Origin: Paraspadella gotoi
Taxonomy: Eukaryota > Chaetognatha
Direction: 5' to 3'
Assembly: GCA_051294375.1 (NCBI GenBank)
Contig: CM119270.1
Span: 7,640,095 to 7,704,094 of the forward strand
Length of the DNA stretch: 64,000 bases
The notes under the pieces are model-generated. The model saw only the letters and a list, made by a program, of their open reading frames with translations. It made no database searches and was not told the DNA's origin. Of the stretch, positions 23,670-38,340 are shown piece by piece. The position numbers were made by a program, and so were the translations under genes. Within the stretch, counting starts at the first letter, position 1. Each line of letters starts with the position of its first letter.

Positions 23670-24385
23670 TTTTTCTATTAAAATCACGTCTGTAACAGAA
23701 AATTAATCTTTGCTCGTGATCGTGAGATCGAACGAAAGCGAGTCGTTTTGCAAACCCGTGAATCGACTTAAACAAATCGTGTATTGCACAATGAGTATTT
23801 AGTAATGCTCTTTAATAGTTTAAAACTACAATAATAACAATTCAATATAGGATGATACTTCACTCCTTTCATAAATTTTCAAAGAATAAGAAAGAGCAAT
23901 ACTTAATTGTAAACTAACTTGTTAATCAATATATAAAACCCTAAAAAAGTAAATATGCTAAAATGCTAAGTGAAATTTTAAAAATATGCCAACCAAATTT
24001 TTACCGGAAAAAACTCGTCTTTGGAATCCGTATGTTAATTGTTTATTTACTTTTATTTTATTTAGATTTTCGGGTTTATTTTGAGTAAAATAAATCATGT
24101 GAAGAAACTTCGGATGCAGATTCTTCGGCGTCGAACATTAAAGGTGAGAGGGAAGTTTTTGTGAAGGGAGAATGAAAAGAGGAGGAGGAGGAAGAGGAAG
24201 AGGAGGAGGAAGAGGCGAAAGTAAATCGGCCTTTAATTGGAAGGGAGGGCAAGAAACAGGGGAGAGGGGGAAAAAAGGGAAGTGAAGAAAAGTTGAGGAG
24301 AAAAGTTGGCGAGAGTGGTAGAATGGTGAAGAACTTGTGAGAAAATGTTGATAAATGGGAGAAGTGAAAAGAAAGGAATAACGGA
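22800..24385. other. AT-rich, gap in (GA)n, no gene
   Basis: 22840-22900 is an AT dinucleotide-like run. A gap at 23509-23633 is followed by (GA)n at 23634-23665. 24175-24240 is GAG/GGA-rich. No coding signal was recognised. Confidence 0.6.
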
Positions 24386-24387
24386 AG

Positions 24388-26659
<2,272 letters not shown>

Positions 26660-26959
26660 NNNNNNNNNNNNNNNNNNNNNNNNNACAACAAAAAAGATCA
26701 AAGGACACACAGAGAGAGAGAAGACACGAGAGAGAAAGGAGAGAGAGAGAAGAGAAGAGAGAGGACAGGAAGAGAGAGAGACAGAGAGCTCTCGCTCTCT
26801 GTTTCTTAACTATGAGGAGTCTCTTTTCGCGAGGCTGATGGCGAGAAATTAGATCAACGAGGAAGGAGAGGTGAGGAGAGAGAGAAGAGAGAGAGAAAGA
26901 GAGAGAAGAGAGAGAAGAGAGAAGAGAGAGGAGAGAGAGAGAAGAGAAGAGTAGAGAGA
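26660..26959. other. 25-N gap and GA-rich lead-in
   Basis: Gap at 26660-26684, followed by interrupted (GA)n that corresponds in position to the (GA)n preceding copy 1. Confidence 0.8.
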
Positions 26960-29205
26960 GAGAGAATGGCGAGGAATTAGGATCACGGGAGCACTTGGCG
27001 TGTCGTCTGTCGCTTCATTTCGTTCTTGGTCTAATTATGTAAACTGAGAAATATACTAAGAAGAGGAAATCGAGGTTCTCTGAGCTTCAGAAGTCAAGGG
27101 ACCAAAAAAGTTAATGTGTGCCGGTCGGCCAAGAATAAAAAAAAGTTTGGTTTCAATCAAAAATAAACCATTTTTTGAGCAATTTAAATTGTATTTTAAA
27201 CATTAATGTGAAATAGATGTTTGGTCGCTAGCTATTGATTGGTCCTAGAAAAGCAAATTGAATTTATCGTAGTTTGGCTTTCTTTAATCAAATTACGACT
27301 GATACTTCAAAAAAAACTAAAGAAGCGTTAAATATTTAAATTCATATCATTCAGACTATACGAGAGAGACTACCAGGAAATAATATACACACACACACTG
27401 AAACAGAGATTAACATTCCTTATATAGACCAGAAATCTTTGCACGACAACAATAACAACAACACATGGAATCCAAACAAGACGGGTCAACGCATCGTTTG
27501 TCGCGCCAACGAGGCCACGTCATACACTTCGGCGCGTGCAATCCTCGTTTCGCGTTCGTTAAAAATGCATCGTCGACGCATGTCCACTTTTTTGTCACCT
27601 AGTGTTTCTCTTCTTTATTTGTTTTTTCTTTTCGTTGTTCTTTTTTTTTTTTCAGTTTTTTTTCTTTTTCTCTCACATGTTATTTTCCTTTCCTTTTTTT
27701 TTCCCACAAATTTTTGAGCTGGAACCTTTGTTTTTCTTGGTGTCTCGTTTCTTCGTTCAATCGCTTCTTCGTTCCTTCTGGTTCCATTTTGATTGTTATA
27801 ATCTGTTTCCCTGTCTTCTTTTTTTTCTCTCATCAAATTTGTATCGAACGTGTATTTTTATCAAACGTTGTATTTTTCTCAACCATTTCTGTTCGAAATA
27901 TCTTCCGGTTCATGGAATTGCTGGATGGCTTGTTTTCCCTTTCTGATGCTTTTGTTAAAATGAAATTTCCCGTTAACTTCTTTTTATTCTTTTATTTTCT
28001 CAATATTTTTTATCTTGATGTTTGTTCAGTGTTTCTTTTATATTCTGATTACTTCTGAAGTTGTTTTCGTTGTTCTCCTTCGCTTGTTATCGCGCTGTGT
28101 TATCAATTCACTCTTCTATTTTCTTTCTTTCTTTTTCTTTTATATCGTTCACAACCTTGTTTCTTCTCCTCGCATCAATAATCTTTGTCCTCTTTATTTT
28201 CTCTTTCAGCCTTCCTCTGTCATTTAATTCGAGTCTTAGTCCAACCTGGTTTTTTTGTTTTTTCTTGTCGCAAACTTGTCTCCGCGTCGCCGGTTGTTAC
28301 TTTTAGGACGAAAAGAAAAACAAAACAAGAGAAAAAAAGAAGGACCAAAGAAAGGCAGATAGACGGTAGAGATTAGAGAGGTGGAAAGAAGAGGGATTAA
28401 GTAGTCGAACTCCGAATTGAAAAAAAAAAAGAAGGAAATGATGAGGGAGTTCGACCTAAGTTAATCCTTCGAGCAAAAAAAATACATATTTGTGATTCGC
28501 TGACATCGATTAATACGAGACACGTCAGATGGTTGAATTGGAAGGAGAATGGGGCGTCAATAGCAGACGAATACAAAGAAATAAAATTAAAAAATAATTC
28601 ATAGAGAATACAATTACTATACTAGAAGCCATATTGCAAGACCAGAAACATGTACACGTTTTTGTTGTGTTTTTTTTGTCCTTTGGTCTGCAAATTTCTT
28701 CAGGTATGATTAATTCTCTGATTGAAGTATGATTATGAATTGTGAACGAACAGCCTATGATTTAATCGAGACCAAAATATCAAAAAACGTCTCAATATCA
28801 ATTGAAAGCACACACGTACATCAACAGAACAACGAAGATACTGACAATTAAGGTCGGAGATAAACCACGAACAAGATGTGGAAATAAAAAAAAACTATGA
28901 ATAAAAAGCATAAGAAAAGAAAAGCATCTTACGCCAGGAGAACGCAAGTTTCAATTTTATTTCAGAGAATCGCAGAGAGGTACGGACGACGAACGAGGCG
29001 ACGACGATGCCGACGAACCGACGACGACGACGACGACGTCATAGCAAAAACAACCAAAGGCCATGAGAAATGGACGGAATGTTTTCGCGGCAGACTCGTT
29101 TGTGTTTTTCGTATCTCGATTCGAATATGCCCGTTTCGCCGCTTGAAATTGTTTTAGCCTTTATTGCATTTTTGTTTAATTGTTAGCGAGCGTTTGTCTC
29201 TCTGG
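26960..29205 (+). repeat. Segment present twice, copy 2 (indel-rich)
   Basis: Follows copy 1 (24506-26659) end to end with many one-base indels. Copy 1 stops at the gap within '...gtttgtctccttggcaa'. Copy 2 passes the equivalent point (29190-29205) and continues into new sequence. This is the arrangement expected when two overlapping contigs are joined without merging the overlap. Confidence 0.85.
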
Positions 29206-29394
29206 CAAACCGAATCGGAGGCGCCGGGTTGGGCAAGAGAGGGGGGCTGAGGAGAAATAGGGGGGTCCACAGCGCGACGGGGGCGCGTTTGGAGAACGCG
29301 TGTGTGGGGGGCGAAGATGTGAAAACGTCTTTATCCGAAAATAATGGATAAAGATGAGGAATTAAGGGTGAGCAGAGAGTTTAAAGAGGAAGAT

Positions 29395-29440
<46 letters not shown>

Positions 29441-31910
29441 CAGAGAGAGAGCGAGGAGAGAAGAGAGCATGGAAGATGAGAGAGAGATGAATAAAACCAA
29501 TATATGAAAAAACCGATCTCTCTCCTGAAATTGAAAAACGCTTTTCTGTGAAACACCTGAGAAACGAAGAGAGAGAGGGAGAGAAGAGAGAGATAAATTT
29601 AAAAAAAAAGAAAAACGAATAGAATTAAAGAAAAGAGAAGAAAAGAAGAGAAAAGAACTAAAAGAAAAGAGAAGAGAAGACATCAGGGCTGCAGCTTCGA
29701 GGAGAAGAGTTATCGTCGCCCATGAATCTATTGTCGCTTCTGGGTTTTTCATTTCCGCGAGCAGAGAGAAAGAAGAGAAGAAAGGAGGAAAGAAAAGAGA
29801 GGAGAAAAAAGGGAAATAGAAAAGTAAGAGAAGAAAGAGGGAACGATAAGAGAGGTGAAAGGTGAAGATTTGAGTTAAGAGATCAAAAAGACAAAAATGG
29901 AGAAAGAGGAGAAAAAAAAATAGAAGAAAGAGAGATTTGTTTTTAATTTTCTTTATAAAGAAAGAAAACGAAGGAAAGAAAAGAAGTTGAGGAAAGAAAT
30001 GAAGCGGAGGAAAGAGAAGAAGTTGAGGAAATGAAGGAAGCGAAGGGAAAAAAAAGCGGAGGAAAGAAATGAAGCGGAGGAAAGTGGGCGGAATCGAGTG
30101 GAGGAAGAAATGAGGAAAGAAGGAAAGAAGAACATGGAGATTGGAGAAGAGGGAAGAGGAAAATGGATGATATTAATGACATAAATAACAAAACAAGTCG
30201 CCTTCGTCGCGAGGATGAATCGTGGAGGACGACGACGAAAACGACGATGATAACGACGATGACAGATGATAGAAGAGAAAAGGATGACTGCGACAATGAC
30301 GATGAAGATGACGAAGAGGAATGACGAAGACGATGAAGATCATAAAGCAGAGGTTGGTTAAGATCAAGGAAAATATTTTTTTTTTACCCGACGACGATGA
30401 ATATTGACGAAAAGATAACCACAATGACAAATATAGTGACGATGACAAAACAAAAAATCGAAACTCAAAAGACGATGACGACCAAAAAAAAAGTAATAAG
30501 AAGGTCGGAGAGGATCGCGATCAATTTTGACGACGATAGCGACGATGAAATATAGGAAAAGACAAGAGCGACAATTATGGGATATTGACAAGGACGGGGA
30601 CGATGAAAACGACGACGACGACGACGACAACGACGACTAGTAGAATATCAAGACGGCGACAACGACGACGCCCAAGATGGAACTAAAAATAAAAAAAATA
30701 CAAAACAAAACAAAACAAAACACGAAAAAAAAAATTTGTACGAACCCAGAGGGCAGCGCCGGCGGCCCGTGCCGGCTACGAAATATTGAGAAACTTAAAA
30801 AAAAAAAAAAGAAAGAAAAGAAAATGAAAAAAAAAATTGAGGGGAAAAAGATAAATTTTCCTTCTGCGTCTCGTCGTCTGCAAAGCGTCGAAAGAGAAGG
30901 AGAAAGAGAAATCATTTTCTTAAACGACTCGCGACGTTGAACGGTGTACTGGGGGAAAGAAGAGGAAGAGGACGAGGAGAAGGGGATGGATGGATGATGG
31001 AGACTGGCAACGGAGTCTATCGATGAGGTCTGACATCGGGTGGCGATGAAGACTGGTAAAAAAAAATGAAAGTGTGGCAACGTGAGGCAGAGTGGCAAAG
31101 GATTTAATTCGAGAAAATGATGAAAAAAAAAGGCGCCATCTTTGGATAACCAATAAAGGTGTAAAGGTGTAACCAATAAAGAAATACGAGCAGAAATAAT
31201 TTGAAAATACGTCATCTGAGTAAGGAATAAAAAGGTATTGTGCCATATTTTTCTGTTTCTTTTTTTTTTTCTCTCTCGGCTTATTTTTTTTCTCTCTTTT
31301 CTAATTCTCTTTTTTTTCTTCTCTTTTCTACTGATTTTCGGTTTCTCTCATATCTTCTGTCTGCTTTCTCTCTCTCTTCTCTTCTGCTCCTCTTCTCGAG
31401 TCTCTCGTCTCTCTCTCTCTCTCATCATTCGTCTCTCTGCTCTCTCTCTCTCTCTTCTCTCTTTTTTTTCTTCTTTTCCCACAAATTTTTGCCATTTTTT
31501 TCCTCATGTCACGCCAGGTGATGAAGCGGATTATGTGATGTGACTTCGGGTGCGTTAGTATGTCACTTGTGTCGCGATCTCTCTCTCTCGACTCCACTTC
31601 TCTCTCTCTCTCTCTCTCTTTCTTTCTGTCTCTCTCTCTCTCTTTCTCTCATCTTATTCACGTGTTGCTTACGATTATGAATGCCTAAAATATTCAAGAA
31701 TCGAAACCCACAGCCTCCAATTTTCTTTTTTTTTTTCTTTGTTTTTTCCACTGTTTGACATTTGCGATTCAATGGAATTTTTACCGAATTTACCGAAGAT
31801 CTGAGNNNNNNNNNNNNNNNNNNNNNNNNNGAGAGAGAAAAAAAGGAAAGTCATTTCCTCTCTATTCCGTGGGTTGTCACTATTTGACGCCTTTAGGATG
31901 AGAGAGAGAT

Positions 31911-31954
<44 letters not shown>

Positions 31955-32450
31955 CTTTCTCCAGGTTCAATTCTCTCGTCAGACTTTGTGACTTCGATCC
32001 AGGGTCTCTCTATTTCTTCTCGTCTCTTCTTTTCAATTTCCTTTAGGACTTCGATTTACTCCCCCCCCCTCACCCCGAATCCTTCTCGGGGTCATTGCTC
32101 TACCGCTCCGACCGCGCCATCTATCTTGGACATAACCACGCGTCTGTCACTTTTGGTAGAGTAATGACATTACTCAATTGGCTAAAAAAGAATTGTGTCG
32201 ATCAAATTAGATTATTTTCCATATCTTTAAAACGTTTTAGAACAAATTAAACTGGGTTGTCACTTTTTAAATACTTTTAGAATGCTCTCTGTTTTACATG
32301 TTTAATCGTCAAGGCTTTTTCCTTTAATACAAGTGTTGTCATTTATTTTTTCATTGAATTTTCAATACATATTTCAAAACAAACGAATGGGACAAAAGTC
32401 TATAAATTATAAATTCTCATTGGAAATTATTTTGGATTGTAATATTTTCG
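29206..32450. other. Low-complexity tract, no gene recognised
   Basis: 29215-29320 is G-rich with several GGGG runs. 29400-29460 is (GA)n. 29560-30170 is GA/GAAA-rich. 30215-30665 is built of GAC/GAT triplets. 31255-31660 is CT-rich. A 25-N gap lies at 31806-31830 and (GA)n at 31898-31952. The open frames here are translations of simple sequence. Confidence 0.7.
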
Positions 32451-32752
32451 TTTGATCTTCTCTTCTATCAAAAGCGCCGACGAAACTGATCTAAGACGCT
32501 CTGTTGTTGTTTCTGTTATTGTCCTTGTTATTGTTGTTGTTGTTGTTGTTTTTTCAATCGATTTCCATCTTCTGATGCCATCGGCGATTCTGCTTCAATG
32601 TGTAATGGAAGAGATTGATGCTCGGAGCGTAATATCGAAATATTGTCAAGTGTACGAACTACGAAATGTTTAGAAAAGATGAAGAAGACGATGGTTTACA
32701 TTTACACCATGCCCTTCTTTTAAGTATATATATATTTTTTATTTATTTTTAG

Positions 32753-33006
32753 TCGGATCTGCTTATCAGATTTCGAATCTATATTCACTTTTGTGTGGTC
32801 CGGCGGTCCCACCCAAATCTTTGTCGCTAAACCATTTTTATCTTATCAGAAACTCCGGAATTATAATAAATTATGCAAAAAATAAAAAATTATTTTCCGA
32901 TCCGTCGCAGTCCGTTCCCCCCTATAGCATTAAACTCAATATTACTCGTTATTGGATGATGGATTGGAATTATTATAATGAAGTGTTAAGTAGGAAAGTG
33001 TTATGA
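32753..33006 (+). CDS. Candidate last exon, protein of unknown family
   Basis: A strong splice acceptor (tttatttatttttag) ends at 32752. From 32755 the frame is open to TGA at 33004-33006, giving 83 residues starting GSAYQISNLYSLLCG. Composition is balanced and protein-like, unlike surrounding simple repeats: it includes CGPAVPPKS, an N-I-T glycosylation motif and a Trp/Tyr-rich stretch near the C-terminus (WMMDWNYYNEVL). No initiating Met is required because this would be an internal-to-terminal exon. No upstream exon or domain was identified; the preceding frame ending at 32671 is not obviously connected. Confidence 0.45.
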
Positions 33007-33740
33007 TTTGAGTTGAGCGATATAAAGTTTCGATGGAATCGTGCCGAGTGGAAATGGATGCGATAGTAGAAAAAACAAAAATATATTTCAGTATTTTTGA
33101 ACGACGATTACTCATGAGTGGATGCGGGCGATGACTTGAAATTTTGTCATGTGGTGTAAGCTGTGTGATACTAAAGCTGGAAATTAAAAGTTTCGATGGA
33201 TATCGACTGATTTGGAAATAAGTTTAAATGGAAAAAACAAAAAAACCTGTTTCACTAATTGATATGCTTCTTTTTCTTTTTATATTAAATTTAAATGCAA
33301 GAGATGTATTAATTAATCAAATAATAATCAGTTAATTTAATCAATTTAGACAGATTAAATAATAAAAAATTAATAATCCGTGTCAATTAATCAATCAATT
33401 TTATTATTCAATAAATCAATTTTATTTTAGGTTATTCATTAATTATTAATTATCAATCAATCATTTATTTATTTAAAATAATTAATTAATTTATTCATAA
33501 TCAATCACTCAAGTCAATCCTTATATTGTCATCGTCGCATCATCGGGTATTTATCGTTGCTTTGTCGGGTGGTCAGTGGACGAAAATATCTTAAACAAAC
33601 CCGGTAATCCAATTAATTGATATTTATTACATTAATCCATTATTTATTTTAGTTTAATAGTTTGTACTATTGAATAATTAATAACTTACCGTAATGATCG
33701 TGGGCAGAATCCGACAATTTGTTTTGCCTCAAAACTTGTT
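33007..33740. other. AT-rich, AATC/ATTAAT-rich, no gene
   Basis: 33300-33520 consists largely of AATTAATCAATC-like words. Nothing coding was recognised. Confidence 0.6.
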
Positions 33741-33744
33741 TTTA

Positions 33745-33790
33745 TTTTTTTTTTTTTATTTATTTATTTATTTATTTATTTATTATTTTT

Positions 33791-33822
<32 letters not shown>

Positions 33823-34005
33823 TTATTTTATTTATTTATTTTTTATTTACTTTATTTATTATTTATTTATTTATTTGTTTATGTATATATTTATTTATTT
33901 ATTCTTATAAAATTTTTATTCTTCTTTTCTTTCTTTTCTTCTTTCTTTCTTTCTTTTTTTCTTTTCTTTCTTTCTTTCTTTTCTTTTCTTTAATTTTTCT
34001 TTTCA
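33745..34005. repeat. (ATTT)n then (TTTC)n
   Basis: ATTT tetranucleotides at about 33755-33905 are followed by TTTC/TTCTT units to 34000. The poly-Phe/Ile/Leu/Tyr open frame is spurious. Confidence 0.95.
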
Positions 34006-35040
34006 TTCCTTCCTTTACACCAATTTTTATTGATTCTTTCTAAGGAAGATTTAATTCAAAAGAATAAAAAAGCACAAAATAAAAATCGATATTTTTTTTC
34101 ACAAAATAAAAAAAAACAAAAATTAGAGCAAAAATTAAATCGAGTATAAATTTGATGAACGTTTTTAAAAGTCCCTTTATTCGCTCGTTGATGCATAACT
34201 TCCATGTCTTTTTCGAAAGCTCTACTCAAATGGCAGCGACAATGACAGGAATCGGTTGCAATTGACGGAAAAAGACGGAAAATGATAGAAAATAAAAAGA
34301 AAAATTTCGGAGAAAAAGGAGAAAAAGAGGAAAACGAGGGGACGAACTAACGGAGAAGTAAAAGGAAAAAAAAAAGACTGAGTTGGACCTTTTGGCAAAA
34401 AAATCTCTTTCATTAAGACGACAGGTGCGACGAAAACTTCAATTCATTCTCTCGATGGAATATTAGCAGATTAAACTAAATCGGACGAAAAGGTAGAAAT
34501 CTTTTCGGAGAGAAAGCTACGGAAGGATTCGATGATTATGATAAGAAAAGGAGTGAAAGCCGATCGGGGAGGAAGAAGCAGGCAGATCGGGGAAAATAAT
34601 TAAGCTGAAACTCATTTTTTTGGTGTTGTTTTTTTTTTGTTGTTGTTTTGTTTTGTTTTTTTAGGCGAGAGATTAGGATAGTGATGAGGAATTTGCGTTT
34701 TTAAAGTTTGAACTGGCTGTTGCGATTTTAATTAGCGTTTTCTACTAAACGTAAAGAAAACATAACATTAACATAACATTGACAATCAAAATATACTTCA
34801 AATTCAAATTCAACATACAGAATGACATAGCAGGTTAAAACCAAAGAAATGGTAGGAGCTTCACTAAGATTATTTTGTTTGTGATTCTATTTTTTTAGGC
34901 AACTTCTCGCGAAATTAGTGGGTCTTTGGGTCGGTCGGTCTGTCGGTCTATTTTGTCGGTTTGTTGGCGACAATCTACAGTCGAGCCAGCCGTTTCCTTT
35001 AATCCACGGAGGCAGCTTTATCGTCTCCAGAGATTTAATG
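34006..35040. other. No gene recognised
   Basis: AT-rich unique sequence. GTT/TTG runs lie at 34620-34665 and 'gtcggtcggtctgtcgg' at 34930-34950. Confidence 0.5.
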
Positions 35041-35050
35041 CCGCAAAACG

Positions 35051-35054
35051 AAGA

Positions 35055-35112
<58 letters not shown>
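35051..35112. repeat. (GA)n microsatellite
   Basis: About 30 GA dinucleotides. Confidence 0.95.
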
Positions 35113-35114
<2 letters not shown>

Positions 35115-35324
35115 AATTCCACGAAATTGACATGAAATTGATCAGGCAGTTGGTCTATTTTTTTTTTCGTCTTTCTTTCAGTTTTCTCCTGATTTCGAAT
35201 CCAAAAAAAGGGAGAGAAAAATTTCAATGGCGACGCAAATGAAATTTAGATTGAGTTGTCTAATTTTTATTTACATGATAAAAATATATGTAAATCTTAT
35301 GCTTAGAACAGAATGAATTGCAAT

Positions 35325-35900
35325 AAACGAAGGGATGAATAAATAAATGAATGAATTAATGAATTTATAAATTAATGAATGAAGGATAGAACGAATAAAA
35401 TAATGAATAAATGAATGAATCAATGGATAAATGAATAAATGATTAAATGAATGAATTAACGAATGAATGAATGAATAAATGAATTAACGAATGAATGAAC
35501 GAATGAATTATTGAATGAATGAAAGATAGACCGAATGAATGAACGAATGAATTATTTAATGAATGAAGTATAGAATGAATAAATGAATGAAAGAATAAAT
35601 GAATGAATTAATGAATGAATAAATAAATGAATTAATGAAAGAATGAATGAGTGAAGGATAGAACGAATAAATGAATGAAAGAAAAAATCAATGAATGAAT
35701 GAAAGAATGAATCAATGAATGAATAAATGAATAAACAAATGAATGGATGAATGAATGGATGAATGATTTATTGAATGAATGATTTATTGAATGAATGAAT
35801 TATTGAATGAATGAAGGATAGAACGAATAAATGAATTAATGAATGAATAAATGAATGTATGAATGAATAAACGAATGAACGAATGAACGAATGAAAGTTC
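35325..35900. repeat. (GAAT)n tetranucleotide satellite
   Basis: Almost 600 bp of GAAT/GAAC/AAAT/GGAT units. Interspersed 'gaaggatagaacgaataaa' words recur at about 35383, 35655 and 35813, hinting at a longer superimposed period. Confidence 0.95.
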
Positions 35901-36349
35901 AAAAAGAGCGATCCATCAACATGAATCAATACGAATTCGTCTAAAATCTTTTTCGTCGACGTCTATATTCCGATTTGCAGAAGAGAAAGCGAAAGAGGAA
36001 ATTCCAAAGACGACGATGGAACCGAGAAATCGGATCTGCTCCTTTTTTCTTTTTGTCCTTTTCTTTTTTTCACGAGTGAGTTTTGATTGTTTTTTTTTGT
36101 TTTTTTAATTTGTTTTATATGTTTGTGTTATTTTTTTTTGCACGATTGTGAAGAAAAGGAAAATGTTAAATATAAAAAATTATTTCAAAAACTCGTTTAA
36201 AAAATATTTAAAAGAAAGATATAAAAAATAAATAAACAAGAGAGAAAATAGAGAAAAGAAGCGACGTAGAAAAGATGAGTTGAACAAACCCCAAAAAATG
36301 ACCGTCTTTACAAAACAGAAAACAGAAAACAGAGCAGAAAACCACTTTT

Positions 36350-37300
36350 NNNNNNNNNNNNNNNNNNNNNNNNNNNNNNNNNNNNNNNNNNNNNNNNNNN
36401 NNNNNNNNNNNNNNNNNNNNNNNNNNNNNNNNNNNNNNNNNNNNNNNNNNNNNNNNNNNNNNNNNNNNNNNNNNNNNNNNNNNNNNNNNNNNNNNNNNNN
36501 NNNNNNNNNNNNNNNNNNNNNNNNNNNNNNNNNNNNNNNNNNNNNNNNNNNNNNNNNNNNNNNNNNNNNNNNNNNNNNNNNNNNNNNNNNNNNNNNNNNN
36601 NNNNNNNNNNNNNNNNNNNNNNNNNNNNNNNNNNNNNNNNNNNNNNNNNNNNNNNNNNNNNNNNNNNNNNNNNNNNNNNNNNNNNNNNNNNNNNNNNNNN
36701 NNNNNNNNNNNNNNNNNNNNNNNNNNNNNNNNNNNNNNNNNNNNNNNNNNNNNNNNNNNNNNNNNNNNNNNNNNNNNNNNNNNNNNNNNNNNNNNNNNNN
36801 NNNNNNNNNNNNNNNNNNNNNNNNNNNNNNNNNNNNNNNNNNNNNNNNNNNNNNNNNNNNNNNNNNNNNNNNNNNNNNNNNNNNNNNNNNNNNNNNNNNN
36901 NNNNNNNNNNNNNNNNNNNNNNNNNNNNNNNNNNNNNNNNGGGGAGGAGGAAAGGGGAAAGTGGGAAGAGGGTGCGGAGGAGGGGGCAGAGGATGAAGAG
37001 TGAGTGCGTGGGAGGAAGAGAAAGAGGAAAAACGGATCTGTGGATGAAACGAGGATAATGAGAAGGAAAAGGAAAAGGAAAAAAGTAAAAACTGGACGGA
37101 TGTATGGATGGATTGGAAGGTTAGACGGACTGACAGGACCGAAGGGCTGATGAATTAAAAAGTAAGAGGATTAAGTGAATTAATATATTAACCAATGATT
37201 GAGGGAATGATGGTTGGATAGATAGATTGACGGATAGATGGATGGATAGATGGAGAGAAAGATGAATGAGATAATGTATGGTCATTTAATGTCCAGGTGA
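36350..37300. other. 591-bp gap and G-rich/GGAT-rich flank
   Basis: Gap at 36350-36940, then a G-rich stretch (36941-37010) and GGAT/GATA-like units at 37100-37260. The long frame through the gap is an artefact of N translation. Confidence 0.85.
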
Positions 37301-37788
37301 GAAACGGAAAAAACTTCTCTGGATAGGTTTTTCTATGATCAGTTCATTTGCCTTTTCAAGCTAAAAAAGTAATATATAATTTTTTTATTACACCCTATAT
37401 ATTTTAAAATTAAACAAAGACTAAGTCATACTAATCAATGTCTCTTTTTACTTTATAATAAGTTCTGCATATTAAAGTCTTTTATCATCGAGTTAAAACG
37501 AACGACGAAGAGCGGCCATTCACGGAGGTGTTAGGTCTGACATGGGCTTCCAAGGGAGCAAGCCACGANNNNNNNNNNGAAATTGAAAAGTTGCCAGTCT
37601 CATCTCTCTTTCCCTTTTTTTCTCTTCGAGATTTGTTTTTACTGTTTTTTGTTTTGTTTTTTTTCTTTGTTTTTCTGTTTTTTTTTTCTTTTTTCTCTCT
37701 TTCATCCCTGTTTCTCTCTCGGCATTTTCGCTTTGTTTTTTTCCTGTTTTCATGTGAAGCAGGGAAACATTATAACGGGGTCTCTCTT

Positions 37789-37840
<52 letters not shown>

Positions 37841-37985
37841 CCTGGCGCCACAAACGATCCTTCCCCGTCCTGTTGATTGTCGTCGACGCCGTTAAAGCGA
37901 CGCCCCGCGGCGAGAGATTGACCGCCGTGGAATTTCTTTTCGTCTCGCCCGCGACTGACGGCTGCGTCGGAAAAGTTTGCTTTTA
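37301..37985. other. No gene; 10-N gap and (CT)n
   Basis: Gap at 37569-37578. (CT)n at 37778-37838 is followed by a short CpG-rich stretch to 37985. No gene was identified. Confidence 0.6.
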
Positions 37986-37989
37986 ATCG

Positions 37990-38340
37990 TTTCACGTAAT
38001 ATAAATTTTGAGGTAAAATTTGATAACATCTATATATCTATATTATGTATTAATTTTTCTTTTATATTTAATTATTCTTTTCTTTTAATTACTCATTATT
38101 TCCCAGGTTATCATTTATAATAGTTTATTAGAAAAAAAATATTTAAAAAAAAAAAAAAAAAAAAAACAACGAATTAATGCCAAAATTTTTTTTGAGAGAT
38201 AATTTGACAATTTTATTTATTTTCTTGAAAAGAAATAATCACGTTTGTTTTTCCAGAAGATTTTTAAATATTTGATCTATAAGTTATCATTAATAGAGTT
38301 GTTTCAAACTAAAACTATGATAACCATCTATCTGTAATTG
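37990..38340 (+). repeat. Fragment of the XKR-locus upstream region
   Basis: Matches 57440-57745 in the same orientation: both contain 'gttatcatttataata', 'ttttgagagat', 'tgaaaagaaataatcac' and 'aaactatgataaccatcta'. The match ends at about 38340, where a reversed block starts. Confidence 0.8.

Noticed and set aside
29943-30630. Minus-strand Ser-rich frames over the GAC/GAT tract
   Set aside because: Low-complexity trinucleotide sequence without splice or start context.
36280-36996. 238-codon frame
   Set aside because: Almost entirely translated N from an assembly gap; the same applies to frames across 10840-11047, 11398-11633, 23509-23633, 41079-41336 and 63739-63907.
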